Assembly: GCA_018433595.1 (NCBI GenBank)
Contig: JAHDQY010000019.1
Coordinates: 41,646 to 105,645 of the forward strand
Length of the DNA: 64,000 nucleotides
Direction of reading: 5' to 3'
Origin: Synergistales bacterium
GTDB taxonomy: Bacteria > Synergistota > Synergistia > Synergistales > Aminithiophilaceae
Shown here: positions 16,455 to 25,115 of the stretch, in pieces
Position numbering within the stretch: position 1 is the first letter of the stretch
How the letters are laid out: each line of letters opens with the position of its first letter
The notes under the pieces: model-generated
The model's database searches: none
Seen by the model: only the letters and a program-made list of their open reading frames with translations
What the model was told of the DNA's origin: nothing
Translations under genes and position numbers: made by a program

Positions 16455-18010
16455 GAAAGCACCTCCTCATAGGCTGCCTCCAGCTCGGAGAGGGCGATCT
16501 CCTCGATGGCGGAGGGTCGTCCTCGACGGGGGAGAACCAGCCGGGGGCGGCCCCCCTCGAATTTCTTGTCCCGCCTCAGATGGGGCAAAAGCTCGCTCCA
16601 GGGCCGGTCGGGACGAACCGGCAGGCCCAGGCGCACCAGAAGCCGGACGAGACGCTCCACGAAGGCGTCGTCGCAGAGCCCCAGCCGACGGGAGAGGACG
16701 GCGACGACGACCATGCCGGCGGCGACGGCGTCTCCGTGACTCCACCCCTGGTAGGCCGATGCGGCCTCAAGGGCGTGCCCCACGGTATGACCCAGGTTGA
16801 GACGGGCCCTGGCGCCGGTGCGCTCCCTTTCATCCTCGTCGACGACGGCCAGTTTGATGGCGCCGCAGCGACGGACGAGGCGGACAAGGGACTCCCCGTC
16901 ACGGGAGACCAGCGCCTCGGCGCTCTCCTCGATCTCCCCCATCAGCTCCCCCTCTTCACCGACTCCGTACTTGACGGCCTCGGCCAGCCCCTGGCGATAG
17001 TCCCTGGCCGACAGGGACCGAAGGAGTTCGACGTCGGCCACGACGAGACGGGGCTGATGGAAGGCGCCGACAAGGTTTTTCCCCTGATCCAGGTTGACGC
17101 CCACCTTGCCCCCGAGGGAGCTGTCGAGCTGGGCCAGCAGCGTCGTCGGGCACTGGATGACGTCGATGCCGCGCATCCAGGTGGCGGCGGCGAATCCCGC
17201 CGCGTCACCCACCGTCCCGCCCCCCAGGGCCAGGACGACGCCGGAGCGGTCCAGGCCGGCACCATCGAAGGCCCGGTAGAGGGCCTCGATCCGGTCGAGC
17301 CTTTTCGCCGCCTCGCCCCGGGGGAGACGGAATTCGCCGATCCTGTCGCCGATCCGTTCTTCGTAGAGCGGCCCGGTGATCTCGTCGGAGACGATGAAGG
17401 GCCTCGCCTGCGGAGCCCCCGGGAGCTCTCTCCAGCCTTTGAGGATTCCACGGCCGACGAAGGCCGATCGCCCCGGTTCGAGCGGGAGAGGGCAGCCGGG
17501 CCGAAGCGCGCCCTCAAGGCCCAGTAGCTCCATGATCCTCCCGGCCACGGCCGTCGGCGGAAGTCCCTCGGTGTCGACGGCGAGGTCCCCGTCGTCGTAG
17601 GCCCGGCGCCGCGAGGCCAGGATCCCTTCGAGGTCGCCCTTTTCCAGGAGAGGACGACCCGCACCTTCCCCGATCCGTTCCCGGATCGTCTCCGGACCGG
17701 CCCGGAGGACGACGAGACATCCCGTCGCCTTCAGCCGGCTCCGGCTCCCCTCGTCCAGGAGGGCCCCCCCGCCGAGGGCGACGACAAGCCCCTTCAGTTC
17801 GGCCACCTCGGCGACGAGGCGGGCTTCGGCGTCGCGGAAATAGCCCTCGCCCCTTTCGGAGAAGATGCGGGGGATCGGCATGGCAAGACGCCTCTCGATG
17901 AGCTCGTCGAGGTCGAGAAAGGGACGGCCCGCCAGGCGGGCCAGCTCCCGGCCCGTCGCCGTTTTTCCCGTCCCCATGAAGCCGCCCAGATAGACGTTAG
18001 ACCCGGTCAT
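16409..18010 (-). CDS. aroKB: Shikimate kinase / 3-dehydroquinate synthase fusion
   Basis: 533 residues from ATG 18010; the frame opens further upstream into aroC but the kinase begins here. Residues ~5-165 are shikimate kinase: P-loop GGFMGTGKTATG, DLDELIE and the lid Arg region GAGRPLLEKGD. Residues ~175-525 are 3-dehydroquinate synthase: LALGGGTVGDAAGFAA, CPTTLLAQLDSSLGGKVGVN in NAD and substrate binding, and the metal site NLGHTVGHALEAA. The two steps are not consecutive (steps 2 and 5). Fusions of AroK with AroB are known in some anaerobes. It overlaps aroC by 14 bases. Confidence 0.94.
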   Translation of the reverse strand: MTGSNVYLGGFMGTGKTATGRELARLAGRPFLDLDELIERRLAMPIPRIFSERGEGYFRDAEARLVAEVAELKGLVVALGGGALLDEGSRSRLKATGCLVVLRAGPETIRERIGEGAGRPLLEKGDLEGILASRRRAYDDGDLAVDTEGLPPTAVAGRIMELLGLEGALRPGCPLPLEPGRSAFVGRGILKGWRELPGAPQARPFIVSDEITGPLYEERIGDRIGEFRLPRGEAAKRLDRIEALYRAFDGAGLDRSGVVLALGGGTVGDAAGFAAATWMRGIDVIQCPTTLLAQLDSSLGGKVGVNLDQGKNLVGAFHQPRLVVADVELLRSLSARDYRQGLAEAVKYGVGEEGELMGEIEESAEALVSRDGESLVRLVRRCGAIKLAVVDEDERERTGARARLNLGHTVGHALEAASAYQGWSHGDAVAAGMVVVAVLSRRLGLCDDAFVERLVRLLVRLGLPVRPDRPWSELLPHLRRDKKFEGGRPRLVLPRRGRPSAIEEIALSELEAAYEEVLSWNEREFFTSSTGRI

Positions 18011-19169
18011 GAAAGATCTCCCCTCTGCGCCGGAAGGCTTCGAGGCGCTCGACGAGTTCGGCGACGGTATCGCCGCCGAACTGCTCCGCCAGGGCCGCTG
18101 CGGCCGTCCAGGCCGCAAGGGCCTCGGCGACGACGACGGCGGCCGGGACGGCACAGACGTCACCCCGTTCGACGTGGGCCGACCGGGCCTTTCCGTTGCG
18201 AAGGTCCACCGAGGCCAGGGGACGCCGAAGCGTCGGAATCGGCTTCATGGCCGCCCTCAGGAGGATCTCCCCGCCGTTGGTCATGCCCCCTTCGAGGCCG
18301 CCGGCCCGGTTCGTCCGCCGACGGGCGCCGCAGCCGTCGGCGATGATCTCGTCGTGAGCCTCGCTTCCGCAGATCCCGGCCAGGCGGAAGCCGAGGCCGA
18401 CCTCGACGCCCTTGATCCCGGGAATGGCCGCCAGGGCTCCGACGAAGCGGCCGTCGAGGCGGCGGTCCAGCTCGGCATAGGAGCCTACGCCGGGGGGCAT
18501 GCCCGTCACGGAGACGACGAAGGTTCCGCCCAGCGTCTCTCCGGCCTCGACGGCGGCGGTGATCCGTCCGATCAGGGACGGTTCGTCCTCTGCCCGGGCG
18601 CAGCCCAGATCGGCCGATGCGGCGCGGCTCCACTCCTCGTCATCGGCGGGAAGGCTACAGGCAACACCGCCGATGGCCTCCACGGCACCTCTGACGGTCA
18701 CGCCGACGGCCTCCAGCAGAAGACGTCCCGCGACGCCGACGACGGTCCAGGCCGCCGTCGCCCTGGCGCTGGCACGCTCGATAACGTCGCGGCAGTCGCC
18801 GTGGCCGTACTTGATGAGGCCCGGCAGGTCGGCGTGACCCGGCCGGGGACAGGTCGCGGCACAGGCGGCTGCCGCCTCGGCGTCGACGGACTCGGGATCG
18901 AGAGCCGGCCGCCAGGACTCCCACTCGCTGTTGCCCAGGGAGAGGCCGAGGGGAGCCCCCGTCGTCAGGCCGTCGCGAAGGCCGCCCCAGAAGGTCAGCT
19001 CGTCTCGCTCCAAGGCCATCCGGGGCCCCCGTCCGAAGCCGCGCCGCCGGCGGGCCAGCTCGGAGACGAACCGTTCCCGGGGCAGAGACAGACCCGCCGG
19101 AAGGCCTTCGACGACGATCAGGTAGCCCCGCCCGTGAGACTCGCCGCTGGTGAGAAAGCGCAGCGTCAT
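17997..19169 (-). CDS. aroC: Chorismate synthase
   Basis: 390 residues. It converts EPSP to chorismate using reduced FMN. The three classical signatures are recognisable: GESHGRGYLIVVEGLPAG at the N-terminus, GHADLPGLIKYGHGDCRDVIERASARAT (core GHGDCRDVIERASAR, ~residue 120) and a C-terminal VDLRNGKARSAHVERGD region. ATGA overlap with aroE upstream and a 14-base overlap with aroKB downstream. Confidence 0.95.
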   Translation of the reverse strand: MTLRFLTSGESHGRGYLIVVEGLPAGLSLPRERFVSELARRRRGFGRGPRMALERDELTFWGGLRDGLTTGAPLGLSLGNSEWESWRPALDPESVDAEAAAACAATCPRPGHADLPGLIKYGHGDCRDVIERASARATAAWTVVGVAGRLLLEAVGVTVRGAVEAIGGVACSLPADDEEWSRAASADLGCARAEDEPSLIGRITAAVEAGETLGGTFVVSVTGMPPGVGSYAELDRRLDGRFVGALAAIPGIKGVEVGLGFRLAGICGSEAHDEIIADGCGARRRTNRAGGLEGGMTNGGEILLRAAMKPIPTLRRPLASVDLRNGKARSAHVERGDVCAVPAAVVVAEALAAWTAAAALAEQFGGDTVAELVERLEAFRRRGEIFHDRV

Positions 19170-20011
19170 CGCTCCCCCTCCTCCAGGGCCCGCCGCATCG
19201 CCTCGCCGGGAGCCCCGCAGCCGGTGAAGAGGGCGAAGGAGCGCATCCCCTGATGAAGCAGGACCGATCGGCCGTCGACGGCAGGGCTCCCGACGGAGCG
19301 GGCCGCCTCGACAAGCTCCGTTCCGCCTCCACGCCGGTAGACCAGATCGAGAAGGGGAGCGCCTCGAAGAGACCTGACGAGGCGCGTCAGATCCTCTCCG
19401 GACCAGGGGTTGGAAGCCAGCCCCAGCGAGGTGGCGTTGACGACGAGATCGAAGGGCTCCTCATGAAAGCGCTTCCAGTCGAGAACCGTCACGGTCTGAC
19501 GGCCGAGGGCGGCTTCGATGTCGCCGGCCATCCGCCGGGCCCGGTCGGCTGTCCGGTTGGCGACGGCCAGGGAGGAAAACTCCCTTCCCAGAAGGGCAAC
19601 CGCCGCCGCCCGGGCCGATCCGCCGGCGCCGAGAAGCAGGGCCCGCCCTCCGGAGGGAGAGAGCTCGGCGAGGGCGCCCCTGACGCCGTCGACATCACTG
19701 TTGTAACCCCAAAGGCCTTCTTCCTTGAACAGGACGACGTTGACGGCTCCGACCAGGCGCGCAGAGGGTTCGATCCAGTCACAGAGGCCGAAAGCCTCTT
19801 CCTTGTGGGGAAGGGTGACGTTGGCCCCTAGGGCTCCCAGGGCGGCAAGGCCCTTCAGTGCCGTATCGAGCCGGCCCGGGACCACGTCGAAGGCCAAGTA
19901 GCAACCGTCGCCCCCCGCCGCCTCAAAGGCGGCGTTCTGCATGGCCGGAGAAAGGCTGTGGCCGACGGGATGGCCCACCAGGGCCGCCAGCCTCGTCGCC
20001 GCCCCGATCAT
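19166..20011 (-). CDS. aroE: Shikimate dehydrogenase
   Basis: 281 residues. It reduces 3-dehydroshikimate with NADPH. N-terminal substrate domain: GHPVGHSLSPAMQNAAF (~residues 13-29) and GANVTLPHKEEAF with the catalytic Lys. NADP-binding domain: LLLGAGGSARAAAVALL (~126-142), then ANRTADRAR. C-terminal GRSVLLHQG matches the family. Four-base overlaps with aroA and aroC. Confidence 0.95.
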   Translation of the reverse strand: MIGAATRLAALVGHPVGHSLSPAMQNAAFEAAGGDGCYLAFDVVPGRLDTALKGLAALGALGANVTLPHKEEAFGLCDWIEPSARLVGAVNVVLFKEEGLWGYNSDVDGVRGALAELSPSGGRALLLGAGGSARAAAVALLGREFSSLAVANRTADRARRMAGDIEAALGRQTVTVLDWKRFHEEPFDLVVNATSLGLASNPWSGEDLTRLVRSLRGAPLLDLVYRRGGGTELVEAARSVGSPAVDGRSVLLHQGMRSFALFTGCGAPGEAMRRALEEGER

Positions 20012-21279
20012 GGCCGCCCGCTCCTCTTTCTCAGCTCGTCGAGAAAGCCGGGGTAGGAGACAAAGACGCAGTCGGCGTCGTCGATTTCGACATCGCCCGC
20101 AGCGACGAGGCCCGCCACGGCCAGGGCCATGGCGACGCGGTGGTCGCCCCGGCTCGCGACGGCCCCGCCCCGCAGGGGATGGCCGCCCCGGATGATCCAG
20201 CCGTCGTCCAGCTCCTCGATATCGGCGCCCAAAGTCCTCAGCCCTTCGGCGACGGCCTCGATCCGGTCCGACTCCTTGAGGCGCAGCTCCCCGGCCCCGC
20301 GGACCTCCGTCACGCCCTCGGCCTGGGTGGCCGCGACGGCCAGGAGGGGGAGTTCGTCGACGAGAAGGGGCACCTCGTCGGCATCGACGACGGTCCCACG
20401 GAGCGGCGACGGGCGGACCGTCAGCGTCCCCGTCGGCTCCCCGCCGGACGGGGACGAAGGGACGATCCCGCAGCGAAGCCCCATGCGCTCCAGCACCGCC
20501 AGCAGGCCCGTCCGGGTCGGGTTGAGATTGACGCCGGGAAGGGTCACCTCCGACCCCTCGACAAGGGCAGCCGCGACGATCCAGAAGGCGGCCGACGAGA
20601 AGTCGCCGGGAATTCTCCAGCTTCCCCCGGGCGGCTCCTCGAAGGGAAAGACCGTGACGGACCCCTTCTCCCGCCTGAGAGGAACGCCGAGATGCTCCAG
20701 CAGCCGCTCCGTGTGATCCCGGCTCTTCCGGGGTTCGACGACGGTCACGCTTCCCTGGGCCGACAAACCGGCCAGGAGAAGGGCCGATTTGACCTGGGCG
20801 CTGGCCACGGGAAGGGTGTAGGTGCCGCCGGAGAGGCGGGTCCCCCTGATGGAGAGGGGGAGACGCCTCCCCCCGTCACGGCCGTCGATGCGGGCCCCGA
20901 GCGTCCTCAGAGGGTCGACGACACGGCTCATGGGGCGGCGGCTGAGGCTCTCGTCACCGGTGATGACGGCGAAAAGGCCGGGCATTCCCGCCAGAAACCC
21001 GCAGAGGAGCCTGGCCGTCGTCCCCGAGTTGCCGGCATCGAGGACTCCCCCCTCGATGGAGGCATCGCCGCGACGCACCCGGACCTGCTCCCCCTCCCGC
21101 GCGACGGCATAGCCCAGGCGGCTCAGGCAGGAGAGGGTGCCGGCACAGTCGGCTCCCGTCGAAAAATGCTCCACGGCGATCCCCTCTTTCGAGAGAGCTC
21201 CGACCAGGGCGGCCCTGTGGGAAATCGACTTGTCTCCGGGGACGACGATCTCGCCCCGTATCGGCTCGGTTCGGCTCAT
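20008..21279 (-). CDS. aroA: EPSP synthase (3-phosphoshikimate 1-carboxyvinyltransferase)
   Basis: 423 residues, the size of the EPSP synthase family. Signatures: VPGDKSISHRAALVGAL (~residues 12-28, substrate Lys/Ser), DAGNSGTTARLLCGFLAG (~81-98), YTLPVASAQVKSALLLAG (~153-170) and LKESDRIEAVAEGLR near residue 341. It transfers the enolpyruvyl group of PEP to shikimate-3-phosphate. Overlaps tyrA and aroE by four bases each. Confidence 0.95.
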   Translation of the reverse strand: MSRTEPIRGEIVVPGDKSISHRAALVGALSKEGIAVEHFSTGADCAGTLSCLSRLGYAVAREGEQVRVRRGDASIEGGVLDAGNSGTTARLLCGFLAGMPGLFAVITGDESLSRRPMSRVVDPLRTLGARIDGRDGGRRLPLSIRGTRLSGGTYTLPVASAQVKSALLLAGLSAQGSVTVVEPRKSRDHTERLLEHLGVPLRREKGSVTVFPFEEPPGGSWRIPGDFSSAAFWIVAAALVEGSEVTLPGVNLNPTRTGLLAVLERMGLRCGIVPSSPSGGEPTGTLTVRPSPLRGTVVDADEVPLLVDELPLLAVAATQAEGVTEVRGAGELRLKESDRIEAVAEGLRTLGADIEELDDGWIIRGGHPLRGGAVASRGDHRVAMALAVAGLVAAGDVEIDDADCVFVSYPGFLDELRKRSGRP

Positions 21280-22136
21280 GATCTCGACCTCCTGCTGCGG
21301 CCAAGGACCGCCTCTCGTCTCGCAGCCCCCAGAGAGGCCAGCGCCTCCATCTCTCCGGCCGTGGCCCCCCTCATCCGCTGCAGGGTGGAGACGAGCCCGT
21401 CCAGGAGTTCTCCCATCGCATCGCTTTCGGCCCAGATGTCGGCCATCATCCAGGGGGGACCCGAGGCGACGCGGGTCGTGTCGCGGAAACCGCCCCCGGC
21501 AAGAGAGGCGAACCGCGGATGCCTCTCGATCGCCTCCCCGGCCGTGACGGCCAGGGCCGTCGCGACAAGAAGGGGCAGATGGCTGACGCAGCCTGCGGCG
21601 GCGTCGTGCTCCTCCGGCGAAAGGAGCCCCCAGTCGGCGCCGAGAAGGCCGCAGAGGGACCGGATCAGATCGAGAACCTCCTCCCTCGTCCGGTCGTCGG
21701 CGACGACGGCGCAGAAGGCCCCTTCGAAAAGCCTCCCGTCGGCCTGTCCGATGCCGCCCCGCTCCTTTCCCGCCATGGGGTGAAACCCGGCGTAGCGGCC
21801 TTCGAAAAGGGGGGCGAGGCTGCGGAAGGCCCGAGCCTGGACGCCGGCGACGTTCAGGAGGGCCGACAGCCCGCCTCCGGCCCGATGGATCACCCGGGCC
21901 GTCTCGACGACATGGCGGGGCGGCACGGCCAGGATGACGACGTCACAGCCCGAGACGAGAGATTCGAGAGATGAGGCCGCCTCGTCGACGGCCCCCCTCG
22001 CGGCGGCCCGGGCCAGGACCTCGCCGTCGTCGTCCCACCCGACGACGGAGGCCGCCCGGCCCTTCAGCGCCAGCCCCAGGGAGCCGCCGATCAGCCCCGT
22101 TCCGACGATGCCTAAATGGCGATCTTCAAGCCGCAT
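21276..22136 (-). CDS. tyrA: Prephenate dehydrogenase
   Basis: 286 residues, no ACT domain seen. N-terminal Rossmann motif [18 protein letters not shown] (residues ~9-26), NAD region DVVILAVPPRHVVE, then AGFHPMAGKERGGIGQA with the catalytic His typical of prephenate dehydrogenases. It oxidises prephenate to 4-hydroxyphenylpyruvate for tyrosine. Without a sensor domain, control is more likely by the leader upstream of aroF. It overlaps the aroF 3' end by 25 bases. Confidence 0.93.
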   Translation of the reverse strand: MRLEDRHLGIVGTGLIGGSLGLALKGRAASVVGWDDDGEVLARAAARGAVDEAASSLESLVSGCDVVILAVPPRHVVETARVIHRAGGGLSALLNVAGVQARAFRSLAPLFEGRYAGFHPMAGKERGGIGQADGRLFEGAFCAVVADDRTREEVLDLIRSLCGLLGADWGLLSPEEHDAAAGCVSHLPLLVATALAVTAGEAIERHPRFASLAGGGFRDTTRVASGPPWMMADIWAESDAMGELLDGLVSTLQRMRGATAGEMEALASLGAARREAVLGRSRRSRS

Positions 22137-23161
22137 CGGGCCTCCTCCTCTCCGGCGGCGAGGGCGCCCGCCAGGTGACGGACGCGGCCCATCAGGGCGG
22201 CGAAGGCGGGGACATCCAGAGACTGGGGCCCGTCACAGAGGGCCTCCTCGGGAGCACAGTGGACCTCGACGATGAGACCGTCGGCCCCCGCCGCCAGGGC
22301 GGCCAGGCTCATGGGAAGGATCAGCTCCCGTCTCCCCGTGGCATGGCTGGGATCGACGACGACGGGAAGGTGACTCAGCGACTTCACCAGCGGGACGACG
22401 CTCAGGTCGAGGGTGTTGCGGGTGCTCCTGTCGAAGCTGCGGATCCCCCGCTCGCAGAGGATGACCCGCGAATTGCCTCCGGCCAGGATATACTCGGCCG
22501 CCTGAAGCCACTCATCGACGGTGGAGGCCATGCCCCGCTTGAGGAGGACGGGCCGGTCCACGCGGCCCAGCGCCTTGAGAAGGCTGAAATTCTGCATGTT
22601 CCGCGTCCCCACCTGGAGGATGTCGACATGGGGAGCCAGCCACTCCACATCCTCCGGCGCCATCACTTCGGTGACCACGGGAAGACCCGTCGCCTTGCGG
22701 GCCTCCAGGAGCAGGGCGATCCCCTCGCCGCCCATTCCCTGGAAGGAGTAGGGATTGGAGCGGGGCTTGAAGGCGCCCCCCCGGAGAACGGAAGCGCCCG
22801 AGGCCTTCACGCCCCGGGCGGTCTCCAGCAGCTGGCCGCGGCTCTCGACGGAACAGGGCCCGGCCATGACGAGAGGCTGGCCCTGACCGATCGTCAGGCC
22901 GTCGGCGATTTCCATTGCGGGACGGGAGGCAAAGACGTCACGGCTCGCCAGGGGGAAGGAGCACTTCGTCTCGTGGAAAGCCACGACACCGGGCAGGGAG
23001 GCCAGGGGAGCCCCGCCGCCGGGGAGAGCCACGGCGACGATGCAGGGCCCTTCGGCCCAGGGGATGACGCGGGCCTGTCCTCCCCGGCTTTCGATGCTCT
23101 CACAGACGCGGGCGATTTCCAGACTGTTGGCGCTGCGGGCCATTTTGACGACGATCATCAT
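22112..23161 (-). CDS. aroF: DAHP synthase, type I beta (AroF/KDOPS-like)
   Basis: 349 residues from ATG 23161, with AGGAGG eight bases upstream; the frame stays open upstream but that is leader RNA. Residues 1-~70 form the ferredoxin-like regulatory domain ([13 protein letters not shown] start). The barrel carries [10 protein letters not shown] (~residue 97), [26 protein letters not shown] and [16 protein letters not shown]. It condenses PEP and erythrose-4-phosphate, the first step of aromatic synthesis. It is the first structural gene of the operon, behind an attenuator. Confidence 0.95.
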   Translation of the reverse strand: MMIVVKMARSANSLEIARVCESIESRGGQARVIPWAEGPCIVAVALPGGGAPLASLPGVVAFHETKCSFPLASRDVFASRPAMEIADGLTIGQGQPLVMAGPCSVESRGQLLETARGVKASGASVLRGGAFKPRSNPYSFQGMGGEGIALLLEARKATGLPVVTEVMAPEDVEWLAPHVDILQVGTRNMQNFSLLKALGRVDRPVLLKRGMASTVDEWLQAAEYILAGGNSRVILCERGIRSFDRSTRNTLDLSVVPLVKSLSHLPVVVDPSHATGRRELILPMSLAALAAGADGLIVEVHCAPEEALCDGPQSLDVPAFAALMGRVRHLAGALAAGEEEARCGLKIAI

Positions 23162-23184
23162 CTCTCGCACCTCCTGAAAAAATC

Positions 23185-23232
23185 GATACAAAAAAGGCCG
23201 GAACCTGGATGTGAAAATCCGGTTCCGGCCTT
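23185..23232 (-). terminator. Attenuator terminator before aroF
   Basis: On the minus strand, AAGGCCGGAACC (23221-23232) pairs perfectly with GGTTCCGGCCTT (23194-23205), with further partial pairing inside, and is followed by TTTTTTTGTATCGATTTTTT. It lies between the leader ORF and the aroF RBS, exactly where a transcription attenuator should be. A second small hairpin (GCCGACACCTCCGTCGGT) precedes it. Confidence 0.88.
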
Positions 23233-23276
23233 CGCCTTCTTCTCCCCTGACCGACGGAGGTGTCGGCGAGGTTCTG

Positions 23277-23420
23277 CTAGCTGGCGGTTGCGTTCGGTTC
23301 AGCCGATGTCGGATTTCCACGTGACCTGGAGCCACTGGCGTAATAGCGCCACTGGCCGTCGGTAAAGCGATAATAGCTGGAGCTGCTGATCCGAATCGCC
23401 TCTTTCGCGGAAACCGTCAT
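23277..23420 (-). CDS. Aromatic amino acid leader peptide (47 residues) of the aro operon
   Basis: ATG 23420 has AAAGGAGG ten bases upstream. Codons 16-27 read SYYRFTDGQWRYY: Tyr-Tyr, Phe, Trp, Tyr-Tyr within 13 residues. On the minus strand 23332-23340 and 23347-23355 form a 9-bp hairpin (one mismatch) that encloses the Trp-Arg-Tyr-Tyr codons. The stop is followed by an intrinsic terminator and then aroF. This is the classical arrangement for ribosome-mediated attenuation, here responding to all three aromatic amino acids. The peptide itself is not expected to have a function. Confidence 0.85.
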   Translation of the reverse strand: MTVSAKEAIRISSSSYYRFTDGQWRYYASGSRSRGNPTSAEPNATAS

Positions 23421-23475
23421 CGACGTCACCCTCCTTTCACCGTCATTTCGCCTTGTAATCTTCCGTTGATGTACC

Positions 23476-23503
23476 ATTTTAGACAAGCTTCCTCATTTGT
23501 CAA
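23476..23503 (-). promoter_or_regulatory. Sigma70-type promoter of the aro leader/operon
   Basis: Reading the minus strand: TTGACA (23498-23503), 16-base spacer, TAAAAT (23476-23481). Transcription would begin about 50 bases before the leader ATG. Confidence 0.75.
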
Positions 23504-23505
23504 GG

Positions 23506-23521
23506 ACCGAGCTGGAGATTG
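23506..23521 (+). repeat. 16-bp direct repeat, left copy, flanking higBA
   Basis: accgagctggagattg, identical to 25320-25335. The two copies bracket the toxin-antitoxin genes. It lies directly next to the aro promoter. Confidence 0.5.
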
Positions 23522-23631
23522 TGGCCGGACAGGGTTTCCCGTCAGCCTTGACCCGAACGGACCAAGCCCTTTTCTCCTGTAACGGCAAGCGGCAAGAGCC
23601 TCGCCGTTACAGGGAATGACATGACGAAAAA

Positions 23632-24747
23632 TCAGGACATACCCGTTCCTGGTGCGATCGGAAGTTTCCTGTCGAATCGGGACCAGCTGAATCGCTCCCA
23701 GCCGAAAACACCCTCCTTACAGAGCCTCCCCAGGACAATGACGGGATGGGTCTTCACTTTTTTCGCAAAAACTTCGACGGCATCGTCGCCGAAACACCCG
23801 GCTTCCATAAATTCCTGAAAGCGTTTGGGAGGGATAAGCGTATCCGCCGCAAAATGGTTCGCTTCCTCTTCCCTGGCATCATCATCGCCGTCATCGTAGT
23901 TGACGTAAATCTCCCTTTTGCTGTGTCCCTTCACCAAGTGTCCCAGCTCATGAAAGAAGGAGAACCAGAACATATCCCAATAGCCGTAACGGAGGCTGAG
24001 GGAGATAACGACCTTTTCGGGAGATACCCATTGCGTCGCCCCGCTGACGGAAGTCTTGGGCAGGTGGGGAACGATGGTCAGGGCCACGCCGCACCCCGCG
24101 CAGAGCTTCCGGGCCTGGTCGAAGGACTGTGAGAAATCTCCGCAGCTGCCCGCCGCCAATTCACGGAGAAGCGGGATCGACTCCCTGAGACCCTTTTTCG
24201 AGTAGGGCTCGGTAGCTGTTCTTTCGGCATCCAGCACGGCCTTCCGCAGCCAGGCGGCAAGGGCATGAAAAGAGGTCTTGGGGGTATAATGCCTCCGGAA
24301 GTTTGCAGCCAGAGGCATCAGTTCGAGAAGCTCCAGAGAGGCGATTCCGTGGAATGATCTCAGATTCGCCGCCTTCTCTTCCGCATTGCGGGTCGGCGGC
24401 ACCCATCCCAGTTCGGCCATTTGAGGATAGGGACACTTCCGGGCAATCCCCGCATCGGCGACAAGCCCCTCCTTGGCGCGGATGCGAGCCAGATCCTCCT
24501 GATAGTTCATTTCCAGCTTAAGCCAGAAGGAAGCCTTGACCCCGAAAACAAGCTCCAACTTGAGAGCCGTTTCCGCGGTAATGGGCGCCTTCCCCTTCAC
24601 TATCTCGTTGATCGTCTTGGCAGCCATCCCTGTTCGAAGCGCGAGTTCCTGCTGAGTCATGCCTCTGTCCTGAAGGACATCAGCCAAGGTATCCCCGGGA
24701 GGGATAGCATAATCAGGCATGAATCCGTGATGAGCTTTAGTCGCCAT
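23632..24747 (-). CDS. higA: HigA-type antitoxin fused to ImmA/IrrE metallopeptidase
   Basis: 371 residues. Residues ~15-85 are a HigA/VapI-type helix-turn-helix: DTLADVLQDRGMTQQELALR, then MAAKTINEIVKGKAPIT. The long C-terminal half is an ImmA/IrrE-type zinc peptidase domain with HELGH at 266-270 and a downstream EEEANHFAADTLIP. Ordinary HigA is about 100 residues, so this is the extended form that joins DNA binding to a protease. Its start overlaps the higB 3' end by 11 bases, so the order is toxin first. Confidence 0.87.
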   Translation of the reverse strand: MATKAHHGFMPDYAIPPGDTLADVLQDRGMTQQELALRTGMAAKTINEIVKGKAPITAETALKLELVFGVKASFWLKLEMNYQEDLARIRAKEGLVADAGIARKCPYPQMAELGWVPPTRNAEEKAANLRSFHGIASLELLELMPLAANFRRHYTPKTSFHALAAWLRKAVLDAERTATEPYSKKGLRESIPLLRELAAGSCGDFSQSFDQARKLCAGCGVALTIVPHLPKTSVSGATQWVSPEKVVISLSLRYGYWDMFWFSFFHELGHLVKGHSKREIYVNYDDGDDDAREEEANHFAADTLIPPKRFQEFMEAGCFGDDAVEVFAKKVKTHPVIVLGRLCKEGVFGWERFSWSRFDRKLPIAPGTGMS

Positions 24748-25078
24748 GATAATCCACCACCTCCATGATCAGGGTACCGGCGATTTTCTCCAGGTCGATT
24801 CCGCCGTCAGGCAGGCACGGAACGGGATTTTCGAGGGGCCGGAAAACGAGTCGCCAGTTGCTATTGAGCTCCACCGCAAACTGCCCCTCGCGGTTATGGT
24901 GCAACGGATGGAACCCTGTCCCCGGAAGCCTGCTGTAATCCAAAAGGTTATCGGCGGCTCGAAGTTCGCCCAGCCTCTGAAAGACCTTTCTCGCACGCTC
25001 AGGTCCCCATTCCTGATTTGCCTTTGCAAACTCGTTGCAAGCCCTGGCCAGCTTCTTCGTTCCATATCGTATCTCCAT
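24737..25078 (-). CDS. higB: HigB/RelE-type toxin
   Basis: 113 residues from ATG 25078, chosen because GGAGG is six bases upstream; a GTG two codons earlier would bury the RBS. The fold markers are those of plasmid-maintenance HigB/RelE mRNA interferases: ARKVFQRLGELRAADNL, LPGTGFHPLH, GQFAVELNSNWRLVFRP. It is probably a ribosome-dependent endoribonuclease neutralised by the downstream HigA protein. C-terminal IAGTLIMEVVDYH is typical of the family. Confidence 0.85.
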   Translation of the reverse strand: MEIRYGTKKLARACNEFAKANQEWGPERARKVFQRLGELRAADNLLDYSRLPGTGFHPLHHNREGQFAVELNSNWRLVFRPLENPVPCLPDGGIDLEKIAGTLIMEVVDYHGD

Positions 25079-25104
25079 CCGCACCCTCCGTCAAATTTTT
25101 CTTT

Positions 25105-25115
25105 ACCTAATAGGT
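25105..25115 (-). promoter_or_regulatory. Candidate HigA operator
   Basis: Palindrome ACCTA-A-TAGGT in an AT-rich island about 30 bases before the higB start. HigA-type antitoxins usually bind such a site to autoregulate. No clear -35/-10 pair could be fixed. Confidence 0.4.
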
